A DNA stretch of 56,060 nucleotides from Candidatus Omnitrophota bacterium (GCA_030692055.1 JAUYCY010000032.1:1-56060), one strand, 5' to 3'. Counted from the stretch's first letter, positions 33,535 through 42,768 are shown. The notes: a model not told the origin generated them from the letters alone. Numbers and translations: made by a program.

Positions 33535-34980
33535 ATGTTGTCAAGAAAAGCTACATGTAAAATAGCAGAAAAGGTAATATCGCTGGTGATAACATCGCTA
33601 TTCTTTTCTCTTTGTGCTCATTCGCAAAACCTTAACGATTTAGAAAGCTCTATCATCAAAGTTGCTTCTGACGTAGGTAAATCCGTTGTTTCGATAAGTA
33701 GCGTGGCAAAAGAGAGAGTAAGAAGGCAGTTCCATCGAGTTCCCTTCGGAGAATCTGAAGGCGAGCCGCTTAACAGATTTTTTGAAGAATTTTTTGGAAA
33801 TTACCCAGATATGGAATTAAAACGCATGGGTTTAGGTAGCGGAGTCATCATTGATAAGAGTGGTTATATACTTACTAACGAGCACGTTGTTAGTGAGGCA
33901 ACCCAAATTAAGGTAAAACTATCCGACGGCAGAGAGTTTGACGCAGAAGTTAAAGGAGTAGATACGCGTAGCGACCTCGCAGTGATAAAAATTAACGCTT
34001 CTGATTTACCTGTGGCAAGACTTGGCAAGTCAGATAATCTTAAAATCGGCCAGTGGGCAGTGGCTATAGGAAATCCTTTTGGTTTTGCCATAGAAAATTC
34101 CGAACCTACCGTGACCGTAGGAGTAATAAGCGCCCTGCATCGTTACGTTCCTGCTTTGGGCAGAAGAGAGAGAAGCTACGACGAGCTTATTCAAACCGAT
34201 GCAGCAATTAATCCAGGCAATAGCGGTGGCCCGCTGGTAGACCTAAACGGTGAGGTTATAGGAATAAATACTGCCATTATTACAACTTCAGGCGGGTATC
34301 AAGGCTTAGGTTTTGCTATCTCAGTGGATAAAGCAAAAAAAATTTTAAATAAACTAATAAAAGGAGAAAAAATTGTTTATGGCTGGCTAGGAGTAAGCGT
34401 ACAGGATTTAAACGATGATTTACGCAATTATTTTGGCACAAAAGAAGACGAGGGAGTAATTATCGTTAAGGTTTACCCGGATTCTCCGGCGCAAAAGAGC
34501 AATCTGCGAGAAGGGGATCTTATCTTAAGCTTTAATAACCAGCCTATTAAGAAAACAAAAGATGTGGTCAACTTGGTATCTTCATCAGAAGCAGAAAAGA
34601 CTTACCCAGTTAAGATTATTCGTGAAGGCAAAGAACTTATTTTAGATATAAAGATAACGAGCAGACCAGAAGATGTAGAAAAATTAGAGCAAGCCGGTGT
34701 AGAAGTAGGTAAAGCTATCTTTAGAGGTATGGCAGTTGCGGATATTTCATCTTTGTATAAGCAAAGATTCAGGATTAAAGAAAGTGTAGGCGTTGTTGTT
34801 GTGCATATTGAAGAAGGCTCTGCTGCCGCCAAAAGCGATATCTCTGTAGGAGATTTGATTATAAAAGTAAACGGTAAAGATATTAACAACAAGGAAGAAT
34901 TTATTTCTGTTGTTTCCAAGATAAAGGGAAGCTGGCTGTTGAAGACAAAGAGAGGATTTTTCGTCGTTAAAGAAAAATAA
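33535..34980 (+). CDS. periplasmic serine protease DegQ/HtrA family
   Basis: An approximately 481-residue HtrA protease. The signal peptide (hydrophobic ISLVITSLFFSLCAHS) precedes a trypsin-like domain with His117 in TNEHVV, Asp147 in RSDLAVIKI and Ser230 in NPGNSGGPLVDL. Two PDZ domains follow, at about 255-345 and 395-470. The first PDZ begins around YGWLGVSVQDL; the second, around GVVVVHIEEGSAAAKSDI, is weaker. It degrades or refolds misfolded periplasmic proteins. The ATG at 33535 is preferred because AAGGTG lies six bases before it; a GTG three codons upstream is also possible. Confidence 0.92.
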   Translation: MLSRKATCKIAEKVISLVITSLFFSLCAHSQNLNDLESSIIKVASDVGKSVVSISSVAKERVRRQFHRVPFGESEGEPLNRFFEEFFGNYPDMELKRMGLGSGVIIDKSGYILTNEHVVSEATQIKVKLSDGREFDAEVKGVDTRSDLAVIKINASDLPVARLGKSDNLKIGQWAVAIGNPFGFAIENSEPTVTVGVISALHRYVPALGRRERSYDELIQTDAAINPGNSGGPLVDLNGEVIGINTAIITTSGGYQGLGFAISVDKAKKILNKLIKGEKIVYGWLGVSVQDLNDDLRNYFGTKEDEGVIIVKVYPDSPAQKSNLREGDLILSFNNQPIKKTKDVVNLVSSSEAEKTYPVKIIREGKELILDIKITSRPEDVEKLEQAGVEVGKAIFRGMAVADISSLYKQRFRIKESVGVVVVHIEEGSAAAKSDISVGDLIIKVNGKDINNKEEFISVVSKIKGSWLLKTKRGFFVVKEK

Positions 34981-34982
34981 TC

Positions 34983-35117
34983 TAACGCGAATTCACGCTA
35001 ATCCCCGCCTTGCCCACAGCTTCGCCGTGAGGCGAGCCGGCGAGGCAGGCAACGCAAATGGTCGCGAATGAATTCATTCGCGTAAATTAGCGTTAGATTC
35101 GCGTAAATTAGCGTTTT
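34983..35117. repeat. short-period inverted repeat (CGCGAAT/CGCTAAT words)
   Basis: Left AACGCGAATTCACGCTAAT, right repeated GCGTAAATTAGCGTT words, with a GC-rich insert of the GGCGAGCCGG..GAGGCAGGC type between them. Same word family as 13402-13486. It fills the degQ-recX gap. Confidence 0.6.
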
Positions 35118-35118
35118 A

Positions 35119-35613
35119 ATGGAAAATTATAATAAGGCGCTTAATTATTCTTTTCTTCTTCTTAAATATAGGCCTCGCAGCTATGCGGAGATAAAAAGCC
35201 ACTTGAAACAAAAGGGTTATTCTCCTGCCATAACAGATAAGGTAATAGCATATTTAAGTGAAAATAATTATATTAACGATGAAGAATTCTTACGAATATA
35301 TATAGCTTCATCTTTAGCCAAGGGGTGGGGCAGAAGAAGAATAGATTTAGCTCTTAAGCGATTTGGTATCGGCGAGCATTTACGCGAAGAAGCCTTAAAG
35401 GATAGAGAAATCTATTGCGATAAGCTTCGAGAAATTATAGAGCGCAAATTACGCCGATATAGTGGTACTAAAAACGCATATCAGAAAATAGTGCGTTATC
35501 TCGCCTCTCGCGGGTTTGACTACGAAGATATTTTTAAAGAGTTAGATAATTTAGGCATAGAGCGTTTTGGCGTAAAAGCAGAACCCCAAGAGCAGAAAAA
35601 CGATGAAAACTAA
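35119..35613 (+). CDS. recX: regulatory protein RecX
   Basis: A 164-residue RecX-type protein of helical repeats: LLKYRPRSYAEIKSHLKQKG in the first, YLSENNYINDEEFLRIYIAS, then RRRIDLALKRFGIG, and the last YLASRGFDYEDIFKELD. RecX binds inside the RecA filament and inhibits it. It lies two genes after recA and overlaps alaS by 11 bases, the recA-recX-alaS order known in many bacteria, though here degQ is interposed. Divergent but with the expected size and helix-turn pattern. Confidence 0.8.
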   Translation: MENYNKALNYSFLLLKYRPRSYAEIKSHLKQKGYSPAITDKVIAYLSENNYINDEEFLRIYIASSLAKGWGRRRIDLALKRFGIGEHLREEALKDREIYCDKLREIIERKLRRYSGTKNAYQKIVRYLASRGFDYEDIFKELDNLGIERFGVKAEPQEQKNDEN

Positions 35614-38197
35614 TGAACTGCGAAAAAAATTCTTAGAGTACTTTCAGGGGAAAGGGCATAAGATTTTTCTTTCGGATAGTTTAGTTCCTGATGATTCGAC
35701 AGTACTTTTTACCTCTGCAGGAATGAACCAGTTTAAGCCCTATTTTTTGGGAGAAAGGAAGGATGTAAAGAGTGCTACCTCGTGTCAGAAGTGCTTGCGT
35801 ACAGCTGATTTAGAAAAGGTTGGGCAAACTAGCTATCACCACACCTTTTTTGAGATGTTAGGAAATTTTTCTTTTGGAGATTATTTTAAGAAAGAAGCAA
35901 TAGAATTTGCCTGGGGATTTGTTACTAAAAATCTAAATATGGAGAGCAAAAAATTGTGGGTTTCTGTATATAACCAAGACGAAGAAGCTTACAAAATATG
36001 GAAGGAGCATATCGGCATAGCAAAGGAAAGGATTGTTAAACTAGGCGAAGATAGTAATTTCTGGCCTGTTAATGCCCCTAGGCTTGGGCCGAACGGCCCC
36101 TGCGGGCCTTGTTCAGAAATTTTCTTTGATAAAGGAGAGAGAATAGGTTGTGGTAAAGAAAATTGTAGTCCCGCCTGTGATTGCGGTCGATTTGTTGAAT
36201 TTTGGAATTTAGTTTTTACTCAGTTTAATCGTGTGGCGGAAAATAAACTAGAGCCTTTACCTCAAAAAAATATCGATACAGGAATGGGGTTAGAACGTAT
36301 GGCTGCAGTGTTACAAGGAAAAGATTCTAACTTTGAAATAGATATTTTACAGCCAGTAGTAGCCTCAGTAAAAGAATTATTGCGAGCCACGAGCAAAGAT
36401 TTGCAAACCACAAGCTTAATTAATGCTATTGTTGACCATTCACGGGCAGTAACATTCGCTATTTGTGACGGGGTATATCCTTCAAACGAAGAGAGAGGTT
36501 ATGTAGTAAGAAAAATTATTAGAAAGGCCCTAAGTAACGCAAATCTTATTGGCTATAAAAGACCATTTATCTATAAATTAGTAACTTTATTTGCCGAACT
36601 TATGCTCGAACCATATCCGGATATAAGCGCAAAAAGAGATAACATTATAGAAACTATAAGGGCAGAGGAGGAAAAATTTATACCTATTTTAGAGCAAGTC
36701 GATGAGTATATTGCAAGCAAGAAAAAAATAGAGGCACAGGAATTATTTTATCTATATGACACCAAGGGTTTTCCCTTAGAGGCAATTGAATTAAGTGCAC
36801 AAAAGTATGGCACTTTTTTATCTTTAGAGGGTTTTGATAGGTTACTTAAAGAACAACAGGAACGTTCCCGAAAAAAAAGTATGTTTGATGCAGATATATT
36901 CAAAAAAGGAGAAATTGACTTTAAGGAAAAAAGTGAATTTATAGGTTACGATTATTTAGAGAGCGACTGTAACTTGCTTCGCCTGATTAACAGCTTAAAG
37001 CGCGACGTTGATTCTTTGGACGAAGGAGAGGAAGGCATAGTGATTCTTGATAAAACACCATTTTATGCAGAAAGCGGAGGCCAGCTTTACGATAAAGGTT
37101 ATATTAAAGCAGTAGCCGGAGAATTTGCCGTTACAGAGGTATTTAAAATAAACGATGCGATTATTCATCGGGGTAAAGTGGTTAAGGGAAATATTGCAAT
37201 CGGAAGGGCTTGCGGTTATGTAGACAAAGTTAGGCGTACGGCTCTTGCACGCGCGCACACCGCGACGCATTTGCTTCAAGCTGCGTTAAGAAAATTATTA
37301 GGAACGCACGTAGCGCAGCAGGGTTCTTTTGTTGACGTAGATAGGTTAAGATTTGACTTTACGCATCCTAAAGCGCTTAGCGATAACGAGATAGAGAATA
37401 TAGAGAATATCGTCAACGAATTTATTTTTAAAGGTGATAACGTCGCAAAAAGGATACTTTCATACGAAGAGGCAAAGAAAGAAGGCGCACTTGCATTTTT
37501 TAAAGACAAATACGCCGATACGGTAAGGGTTATTTCAGTATCTGATTACAGCAAAGAATTATGCGCAGGCACTCATCTTGATAGCACTTGTGAAATAGGC
37601 ACTTTTATTATCGTTTCGGAATCATCTATAAGCAGTGGGATTAGGAGGATAGAAGCAGTGGTTGGTGAAAGAGCGTATAAAGAGATACGTCTACTTAAAA
37701 AAGAATTAAGTAGCAGTGCAGCTTTACTTAAATGTTCAGTATTAGATTTATCCGCTACGATTGAGAAATTGCAGAACGACTTAAAGAGGCAGAAAGAACG
37801 CAGCGAACAATTTGAGAAAGAGACTGTTTCTTTACAATCGAAAGATATTTTGCAGTCAAAAAAAGAAACACAGGGTATAAGCTTTTTGGTATATACATTT
37901 AAAAATAAAGAATTTCCAATTCTTTTATATCTTTGTGATTTGTTGAGAAAACAGATGAGTTTTTTATTTATTTTTTTCGTATCCTCAAATGCGCAAAATG
38001 ATATTTTTGTCTGCTCTGTAACCGAAGATCTTGTCAAAAAAGGAATTACCGCCGCCAAATTCGTTTCTTTCTCTCAGGATGATTTATCTTTAAAGGGCGG
38101 TGGCAGAGAAAGTTTGGTTCAGGGTGTAGTGTTTAAGAAAGATAAGGATTTTATAAATAGAGCAGAGAATGCTTTAAATAAATTCTTAAAACAATGA
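35603..38197 (+). CDS. alaS: alanyl-tRNA synthetase
   Basis: An 864-residue class II synthetase of full length. Catalytic core: FTSAGMNQFKPYFLGE, CLRTADLEKVGQTSYHHTFF, MLGNFSFGDYFKKEAI and GLGPNGPCGPCSEIF-like sequences with a cysteine-rich insertion (GCGKENCSPACDCGR). Editing domain: ARAHTATHLLQAAL (zinc-type HxxxH) and ELCAGTHLDSTCEIG. C-Ala: a charged coiled-coil (about 700-740) and GGGRESLVQG. It charges tRNA-Ala and clears misacylated Ser. It overlaps recX and hisD, so the operon runs on. Confidence 0.97.
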   Translation: MKTNELRKKFLEYFQGKGHKIFLSDSLVPDDSTVLFTSAGMNQFKPYFLGERKDVKSATSCQKCLRTADLEKVGQTSYHHTFFEMLGNFSFGDYFKKEAIEFAWGFVTKNLNMESKKLWVSVYNQDEEAYKIWKEHIGIAKERIVKLGEDSNFWPVNAPRLGPNGPCGPCSEIFFDKGERIGCGKENCSPACDCGRFVEFWNLVFTQFNRVAENKLEPLPQKNIDTGMGLERMAAVLQGKDSNFEIDILQPVVASVKELLRATSKDLQTTSLINAIVDHSRAVTFAICDGVYPSNEERGYVVRKIIRKALSNANLIGYKRPFIYKLVTLFAELMLEPYPDISAKRDNIIETIRAEEEKFIPILEQVDEYIASKKKIEAQELFYLYDTKGFPLEAIELSAQKYGTFLSLEGFDRLLKEQQERSRKKSMFDADIFKKGEIDFKEKSEFIGYDYLESDCNLLRLINSLKRDVDSLDEGEEGIVILDKTPFYAESGGQLYDKGYIKAVAGEFAVTEVFKINDAIIHRGKVVKGNIAIGRACGYVDKVRRTALARAHTATHLLQAALRKLLGTHVAQQGSFVDVDRLRFDFTHPKALSDNEIENIENIVNEFIFKGDNVAKRILSYEEAKKEGALAFFKDKYADTVRVISVSDYSKELCAGTHLDSTCEIGTFIIVSESSISSGIRRIEAVVGERAYKEIRLLKKELSSSAALLKCSVLDLSATIEKLQNDLKRQKERSEQFEKETVSLQSKDILQSKKETQGISFLVYTFKNKEFPILLYLCDLLRKQMSFLFIFFVSSNAQNDIFVCSVTEDLVKKGITAAKFVSFSQDDLSLKGGGRESLVQGVVFKKDKDFINRAENALNKFLKQ

Positions 38198-39417
38198 GAA
38201 TAGTAAGAAATTTAGATAGTTTAGAGAAAGCGATTCTTAAGAAGAGGTTAAGAAAAAATAAGGTAACTGAGCGCGTTACTAAAATAATAAAAGAAGTCAG
38301 AGAAAGGGGGGATGACGCTTTAATAGAGTATACAAAGAAATTTGATAAAGTAAAAATTGCTGCGCGGGAATTAAGGGTTAGCGAGTCAGAGGTGAGCGCA
38401 GCTTTTAATGAACTAGATTCTTCAATAATCTCTTCGTTTAAACTTGCCATAGACAATGTGACTAAATTTTATAAAAAAGAAGCACTTCCCACCAAAAAAA
38501 GAATAAAGGAAATCAATGGTAAAGTTGTAGTTAGCCGGTATATCCCATTAGAAAGAATCGGCGTATATGTCCCCGCAGGGACAGCGCCTTTGGTCTCTAC
38601 GGTTTATATGTCGGTTATTCCGGCACTCGTTGCCGGAGTTAAAGAAATCGTTTTAGCCTCTCCGCCTCGGCAGGATAAAAGCATTAACCCTTTTATTCTT
38701 GCGGTTGCCTCGCTTTTGAAAATAAAAGAAATTTACCGTGTGGGCGGAGCGCAGGCAATAGCTGCGTTTGGCTGCGGAACAAAGACTATTAAGAAAGTGG
38801 ATAAGATTATTGGCCCAGGCAATGATTTTGTTACTGAAGCTAAACGGCAACTTTTTGGAGAAGTTGATATAGATATGCTTGCTGGGCCTTCGGAAGTGGT
38901 GATTTTAGCTTCAAGAGGAGCTAATTTAGATTATATAATTGCCGATTTAGAAGCACAGATGGAGCACCATGGTGGCATAGGTATTGTTGTTACCAATTCT
39001 GGCAAAATCATACGAGAGCTAAGGAAGAAAAAAATGAATGGTTTTGTTTTGAAGGTTAACTATTTAGACCAAGCCTGCGAGGTAGTAAATAGAATTGCCC
39101 CGGAGCATTTAGAAATTTTTACTAAAAAGCCGGCAACTATATTAAAAAAGATTAGAAACGCGGGAGCAATATTTTTAGGAGAAAATACGCCTACCGCCTT
39201 AGGAGATTATACCGCAGGCCCTAGCCATGTTTTGCCTACTGCAGGAACCGCCAGATTTTTTTCTTCTCTTTCTACGAGAGAATTTTTGAAAGAAGTCCAT
39301 ATTATAAGCTATACTAAAAAAGCATTGCAGGAAGAAGCAGCTGTTTTAGAAAAGATTGCGTCATTAGAGGGAATGACTAAGCATATAGAAAGCGTGAAGA
39401 AGAGGCTTACGAGTTAG
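38194..39417 (+). CDS. hisD: histidinol dehydrogenase
   Basis: A 407-residue HisD. Motifs: RYIPLERIGVYVPAGTAPLV, IYRVGGAQAIAAFGCGT, IIGPGNDFVTEAKRQLFG, VDIDMLAGPSEVVILA, EAQMEHHGGIG (His near the zinc/catalytic region) and IAPEHLEIF, with GPSHVLPTAGTARF near the end. It oxidises histidinol twice to histidine, using NAD and zinc. It is the first his gene of the cluster, four bases overlapping alaS, followed by hisB, hisH and hisA. hisG, hisF and hisIE are not in the window. Confidence 0.95.
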   Translation: MRIVRNLDSLEKAILKKRLRKNKVTERVTKIIKEVRERGDDALIEYTKKFDKVKIAARELRVSESEVSAAFNELDSSIISSFKLAIDNVTKFYKKEALPTKKRIKEINGKVVVSRYIPLERIGVYVPAGTAPLVSTVYMSVIPALVAGVKEIVLASPPRQDKSINPFILAVASLLKIKEIYRVGGAQAIAAFGCGTKTIKKVDKIIGPGNDFVTEAKRQLFGEVDIDMLAGPSEVVILASRGANLDYIIADLEAQMEHHGGIGIVVTNSGKIIRELRKKKMNGFVLKVNYLDQACEVVNRIAPEHLEIFTKKPATILKKIRNAGAIFLGENTPTALGDYTAGPSHVLPTAGTARFFSSLSTREFLKEVHIISYTKKALQEEAAVLEKIASLEGMTKHIESVKKRLTS

Positions 39418-39418
39418 T

Positions 39419-39447
39419 TTTAAGCTGTAAGCCGTAAGCTATAAGTT
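39419..39447. repeat. TAAGCTGTAAG short-period repeat
   Basis: TTAAGCTGTAAGCCGTAAGC-type words fill the hisD-hisB gap. An inverted match (TAGCTTACAACTTACAGC) lies at 40831-40853 before hisA, on the other side of hisB-hisH. Words of the same family flank the GATTA element near 53481 and 53711. Confidence 0.55.
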
Positions 39448-39464
39448 AATGAAAGGAGAAAAAA

Positions 39465-40094
39465 ATGGGTAAAGCTATTACAGTAAGAAAGGCAGTTGTA
39501 ACGAGAAAGACAAATGAAACAGATATTACAGTAAAATTAAATATCGACGGTACAGGTAAAGCTAAAATAAATACAGGCATAGGTATGCTAGATCATATGT
39601 TAGAACTATTTACTTTTCACGGGTACTTTGATTTAGAGATTAGTGGTAAAGGCGATTTAAAGGTAGATTTACATCATACCAATGAAGATGTTGGTATAGT
39701 ATTAGGAGAAGCATTTAAGAAGGCCTTGGGGGATAAAAAGGGTATAGAGAGAAGTAGCCCCTATTCTTGGCCGATGGAAGACGTAGTCGCTAACGTGGCA
39801 GTGGATATTAGTGGTAGAGGTTTCTTTAGCAATATAGCAATAGAACCTCACTTGGTAGGAAGATCTAGAATTTCAGAGGAAAAAGGATATACCTTGGCTC
39901 ATGCGAATCATTTTTTTGAAGCATTTGCAAAAAGAATGGGGATGAATTTAAGTATAAGAATTTCTAGCACGAATTCAGATTTACATACAAATTTGGAGCC
40001 TATCTTCAAGGCGTTAGGCAAAGCCTTGCACCAAGCTACCCAAATTAACCCACGTAGAAAAGGAATTCCTTCGACAAAGGGAGTAATAGACTGA
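39465..40094 (+). CDS. hisB: imidazoleglycerol-phosphate dehydratase
   Basis: A 209-residue monofunctional HisB. The paired metal-binding motifs are GIGMLDHMLELFTFHG with DLHHTNEDVGIVLGEA (about residue 65), and HLVGRSR, LAHANHFFEAFAKR and STNSDLHTNLEPIFKALGKAL (about residue 170). It dehydrates imidazoleglycerol phosphate to imidazole-acetol phosphate. No phosphatase domain is fused. RBS AAAGGAG precedes the ATG. It precedes hisH. Confidence 0.94.
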   Translation: MGKAITVRKAVVTRKTNETDITVKLNIDGTGKAKINTGIGMLDHMLELFTFHGYFDLEISGKGDLKVDLHHTNEDVGIVLGEAFKKALGDKKGIERSSPYSWPMEDVVANVAVDISGRGFFSNIAIEPHLVGRSRISEEKGYTLAHANHFFEAFAKRMGMNLSIRISSTNSDLHTNLEPIFKALGKALHQATQINPRRKGIPSTKGVID

Positions 40095-40096
40095 GG

Positions 40097-40185
40097 CACA
40101 GATGAGCACAGATAGACACCGCAGATGAACACAGATTTATTTTTATCTGTGATTATCTGTGGTTTTCATCTGTGATAATCTGCGT
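40097..40185. repeat. CACAGAT inverted repeat, hisB-hisH
   Basis: Left arm 40097-40136 with four (C)ACAGAT/GCAGAT words, right arm 40145-40185 with the complementary ATCTGTG words. It ends seven bases before the hisH ATG, so no ordinary RBS is visible for hisH. Confidence 0.8.
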
Positions 40186-40192
40186 ATAAAAA

Positions 40193-40816
40193 ATGATAGT
40201 AATTATCGATTACGGAATGGGTAATTTACGTAGTGTTGCGAAGGCAGGAGAATTTTTAGGCAAAGCTATGAAGATAGCGGACTCGCCTGCCACAATAAAA
40301 AAAGCCAAGAAAATAATTTTTCCGGGTGTAGGGCATTTTGGCAAGGCAGTGCATGAATTAAAGAAAAGGAAAATTTTTGAACTTTTAAAAGAAAGAATAA
40401 AAGAAGGCACACCATTTTTAGGTATTTGTTTAGGTATGCAGCTTTTATTGGAAGAGAGCCAAGAGGCAAAGGGTATAGAGGGATTAGCGGTTATAGAGGG
40501 CAAAGTAAAGAAGTTTAGCAGCCAAAGGTTGATTGTTCCGCACATGGGGTGGAACCAAATAAAAATCAAATATCAAAAATCAAATATCAAAAATAAAGAA
40601 TTATTTAGAGGGATACCAGATGGAAGTTATTTTTATTTCGCGCACTCGTATTATTGTCAGCCAAGAAATAAAAAGGTTATTTTGGCGACAACGGATTACG
40701 CAGTTAAATTTGCTTCTGCGCTGCACGAAAATAATATTTGGGCGGTGCAATTTCACCCTGAAAAAAGCCAGAGTCTAGGTCTAAAAGTATTTAAAAACTT
40801 CCTCGCTTTATGTTAA
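40193..40816 (+). CDS. hisH: imidazole glycerol phosphate synthase, glutaminase subunit
   Basis: A 207-residue class I glutamine amidotransferase. Active Cys lies in GICLGMQLLL, the His/Glu in VQFHPEKSQ, with IDYGMGNLRSV at the N-terminus and VPHMGWNQI in the HisH-specific loop. After GWNQI comes a short insertion (KIKYQKSNIKNKELF) encoded by near-tandem ATCAAATATCAAAA words (40560-40595), longer than the usual loop. It supplies ammonia to HisF, which is not in the window. It precedes hisA. Confidence 0.93.
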   Translation: MIVIIDYGMGNLRSVAKAGEFLGKAMKIADSPATIKKAKKIIFPGVGHFGKAVHELKKRKIFELLKERIKEGTPFLGICLGMQLLLEESQEAKGIEGLAVIEGKVKKFSSQRLIVPHMGWNQIKIKYQKSNIKNKELFRGIPDGSYFYFAHSYYCQPRNKKVILATTDYAVKFASALHENNIWAVQFHPEKSQSLGLKVFKNFLALC

Positions 40817-40856
40817 ACTTTTATTATTTTTAGCTTACAACTTACAGCTTATAGCC

Positions 40857-41582
40857 ATGATAATTATCCCAGCCATTGATTTATATCAAGGAAAAGTGGT
40901 TAGGCTAACAAAAGGTGATCCTAGCCAATCAAAAGTCTATAGCGATAACCCCGTAGAGGTAGCAAAAAAGTGGGAGAAAGAAGGAGCAAGGCTTCTTCAT
41001 TTAGTAGATCTTTCTGCTGCTTTAGGCCAGGGCGAAAATTTAGCTTTTATTAGAAAAGTTATAGAAGCAGTGAAAATAAAAGTAGAAGTAGGCGGCGGTA
41101 TACGTGATTTTAAAAAAGCAGAGGAATTAATTTCTATGGGTGCAGCAAGGGTAATTATTGGCACAAAGGGATTGGAAGAAGATTTTCTCATAAAGATAAT
41201 AGAAGTTATTGGCAGTGATAAATTAGCTGTGAGCGTAGATGTTATGGATGGTTTTGTGGCAGTCAAGGGCTGGCAGGAGAAGACCGCGCTTAAGGACAAA
41301 AACTTAATAAACCATCTTCAGGCAAAGGGAGTTAAGTGGGTAATCTATACTGACATTTCTCGAGACGGAACTCTCGCGGGAATAAACTTAGAAAACATAA
41401 AACAATTTTCAGTATTTAAGGGGCTGAATTTAATTATTTCCGGAGGGGTATCAAACTTAGAGGATGTTAGAAATATAAGAGATAATGCGCCTTTTGTGTG
41501 GGGAGTTATAGTAGGTAAGGCAATCTATGAGGGAAAAATAGATTTACCTAAAGCAATTAACCTTGTAAAAAGGCAGCAGTAA
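40857..41582 (+). CDS. hisA: phosphoribosylformimino-AICAR-phosphate isomerase
   Basis: A 241-residue (beta/alpha)8 barrel. IIPAIDLYQGKVVRLTKGD at the N-terminus (catalytic Asp), VEVGGGIRDFKKAEELIS, LAVSVDVMDGFVAVKGW, YTDISRDGTLAGIN (second catalytic Asp) and LIISGGVSNLEDV with a phosphate loop. It opens the ProFAR ribose ring to PRFAR. HisF, its usual next gene, is absent: a promoter and rplM follow instead. Confidence 0.93.
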   Translation: MIIIPAIDLYQGKVVRLTKGDPSQSKVYSDNPVEVAKKWEKEGARLLHLVDLSAALGQGENLAFIRKVIEAVKIKVEVGGGIRDFKKAEELISMGAARVIIGTKGLEEDFLIKIIEVIGSDKLAVSVDVMDGFVAVKGWQEKTALKDKNLINHLQAKGVKWVIYTDISRDGTLAGINLENIKQFSVFKGLNLIISGGVSNLEDVRNIRDNAPFVWGVIVGKAIYEGKIDLPKAINLVKRQQ

Positions 41583-41626
41583 TACTTTTGATTGGAATAC
41601 TTATTTTCTGGTTTAAGAATAAAATA

Positions 41627-41654
41627 TTGACAATTTTTGAAAATATGATATAAG
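41627..41654 (+). promoter_or_regulatory. sigma-70 promoter before rplM
   Basis: TTGACA at 41627-41632, 16-base spacer, TATAAG at 41649-41654. A short TTAAGTATTACTTAA dyad lies between it and the rplM ATG; it could be an autoregulatory leader but is small. Confidence 0.7.
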
Positions 41655-41714
41655 AAACATCTATCCATTGAGAGTTTTCGTGCCTTAAGTATTACTTAAA
41701 TTAGTATATAAAAT

Positions 41715-42140
41715 ATGAAAAAGACAAAATTTTTCAATCATGTAGAGCAAAAATGGGTGCTTATTGATGCCAAGGATGAGGTTTTAGGCAGGCTTTCAAC
41801 TCGTATAGCTAAAATACTACAAGGTAAAACCAAGCCCACCTATAGCCCTAATTTTTTATGCGGCGATAAAGTCGTTGTAATAAATGCAAAGCATATAAAG
41901 ATAACTGGCAATAAGCTTGAGAATAAGATCTACGATAGATATTCGGGTTATCCCGGAGGTATAAAGGAAATTAATCTTAAGACCCTACAAGAAAAGAATC
42001 CCAGCCGCGTTCTCTATAATGCCATAAAAGGAATGCTTCCTAAAACTTTATTGGCCAAACGAATGATTAGGTCTTTAAAGATTTATCCTGAAGATAAACA
42101 CGCTCAAATTGCGCAAAAACCTATTAAATTAGAGGTATAA
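41715..42140 (+). CDS. rplM: ribosomal protein L13
   Basis: A 141-residue L13. Conserved stretches WVLIDAKDEVLGRLSTRIAK and GDKVVVINAKHIKITGNK, then RYSGYPGGIKE, IKGMLPKTLLAKRM and LKIYPEDKHAQIAQKP. It is part of the large ribosomal subunit and is co-transcribed with rpsI, which starts two bases after its stop. The normal rplM-rpsI pair, with its own promoter. Confidence 0.97.
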   Translation: MKKTKFFNHVEQKWVLIDAKDEVLGRLSTRIAKILQGKTKPTYSPNFLCGDKVVVINAKHIKITGNKLENKIYDRYSGYPGGIKEINLKTLQEKNPSRVLYNAIKGMLPKTLLAKRMIRSLKIYPEDKHAQIAQKPIKLEV

Positions 42141-42141
42141 A

Positions 42142-42543
42142 ATGACAGAAACAAAGACAATATTTATGACAACAGGCAGAAGGAAAGAAGCGGTAGCAAG
42201 AGTAAAATTATTAGCCCAGGGCCAAGGAAAAATTTCTATTAACGGTAAGGATGCTATGGGCTATTTTTCTACCGTTGACCAGAGAATGCAAGTTAAAAGG
42301 CCGCTCACCGTTTCTGGGACAGAAGGAAAAGTCGATGTTATTGCTAATGTGCAAGGTGGAGGAATAAGTGGTCAGGCAGGAGCGGTAAGCTTAGGTATTG
42401 CTCGTGCTTTAACTGAATGGAATCCAGAATTTAGAGCTATTTTTCGGAAAGAAAATCTTCTTACTCGTGACCCACGTGCTAAGGAACGGAAAAAATACGG
42501 CCGCAAAGGTGCCCGCCGCAGGTTCCAGTGGACTAAACGTTAG
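42142..42543 (+). CDS. rpsI: ribosomal protein S9
   Basis: A 133-residue S9. TTGRRKEAVARVKLLAQGQG at the N-terminus, INGKDAMGYF, NVQGGGISGQAGAVSLGIAR in the middle and the Arg/Lys-rich end KYGRKGARRRFQWTKR that reaches the decoding centre and contacts tRNA. Complete. Last gene of the rplM operon; a gap with the ribBA promoter follows. Confidence 0.97.
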   Translation: MTETKTIFMTTGRRKEAVARVKLLAQGQGKISINGKDAMGYFSTVDQRMQVKRPLTVSGTEGKVDVIANVQGGGISGQAGAVSLGIARALTEWNPEFRAIFRKENLLTRDPRAKERKKYGRKGARRRFQWTKR

Positions 42544-42621
42544 TCATTGGCATACGTTTTATAACACCCTTTTATTCCGGATTATTATATAAAATAAGGC
42601 AAATATCGCCCTGTAAAAGCC

Positions 42622-42650
42622 TTGACAATTAAAGATAGTTGCGTTAATGT
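42622..42650 (+). promoter_or_regulatory. sigma-70 promoter of ribBA
   Basis: TTGACA at 42622-42627, 17-base spacer, TAATGT at 42645-42650. The transcript would start near 42657, before the leader stem-loop. Confidence 0.65.
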
Positions 42651-42684
42651 ATTCCGAATGAAACCTTCCACCAAGGCGGGCAAT

Positions 42685-42768
42685 TCCGACAAAAAACTTA
42701 TGTTTGTAAATATGTTCCCTGCCTGTCGGCAGACAGGCATAAGTTGTGTCGTCATTGAAGGAGAGTAA
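42685..42768 (+). promoter_or_regulatory. ribBA 5' leader stem-loop
   Basis: CGACA..AACTTATG pairs with CATAAGTTGTGTCG, with a CTGCCTGTCGG palindrome inserted in the loop; then TCATTGAAGGAGAG and the ATG. Basal pairs differ from the pheA and aroF leaders but keep complementarity. It has none of the conserved parts of an FMN riboswitch. Confidence 0.65.

Noticed and set aside
40097..40185. Rho-independent terminator between hisB and hisH
   Set aside because: The arms are imperfect repeated words without a T-run, and the genes are functionally one operon.
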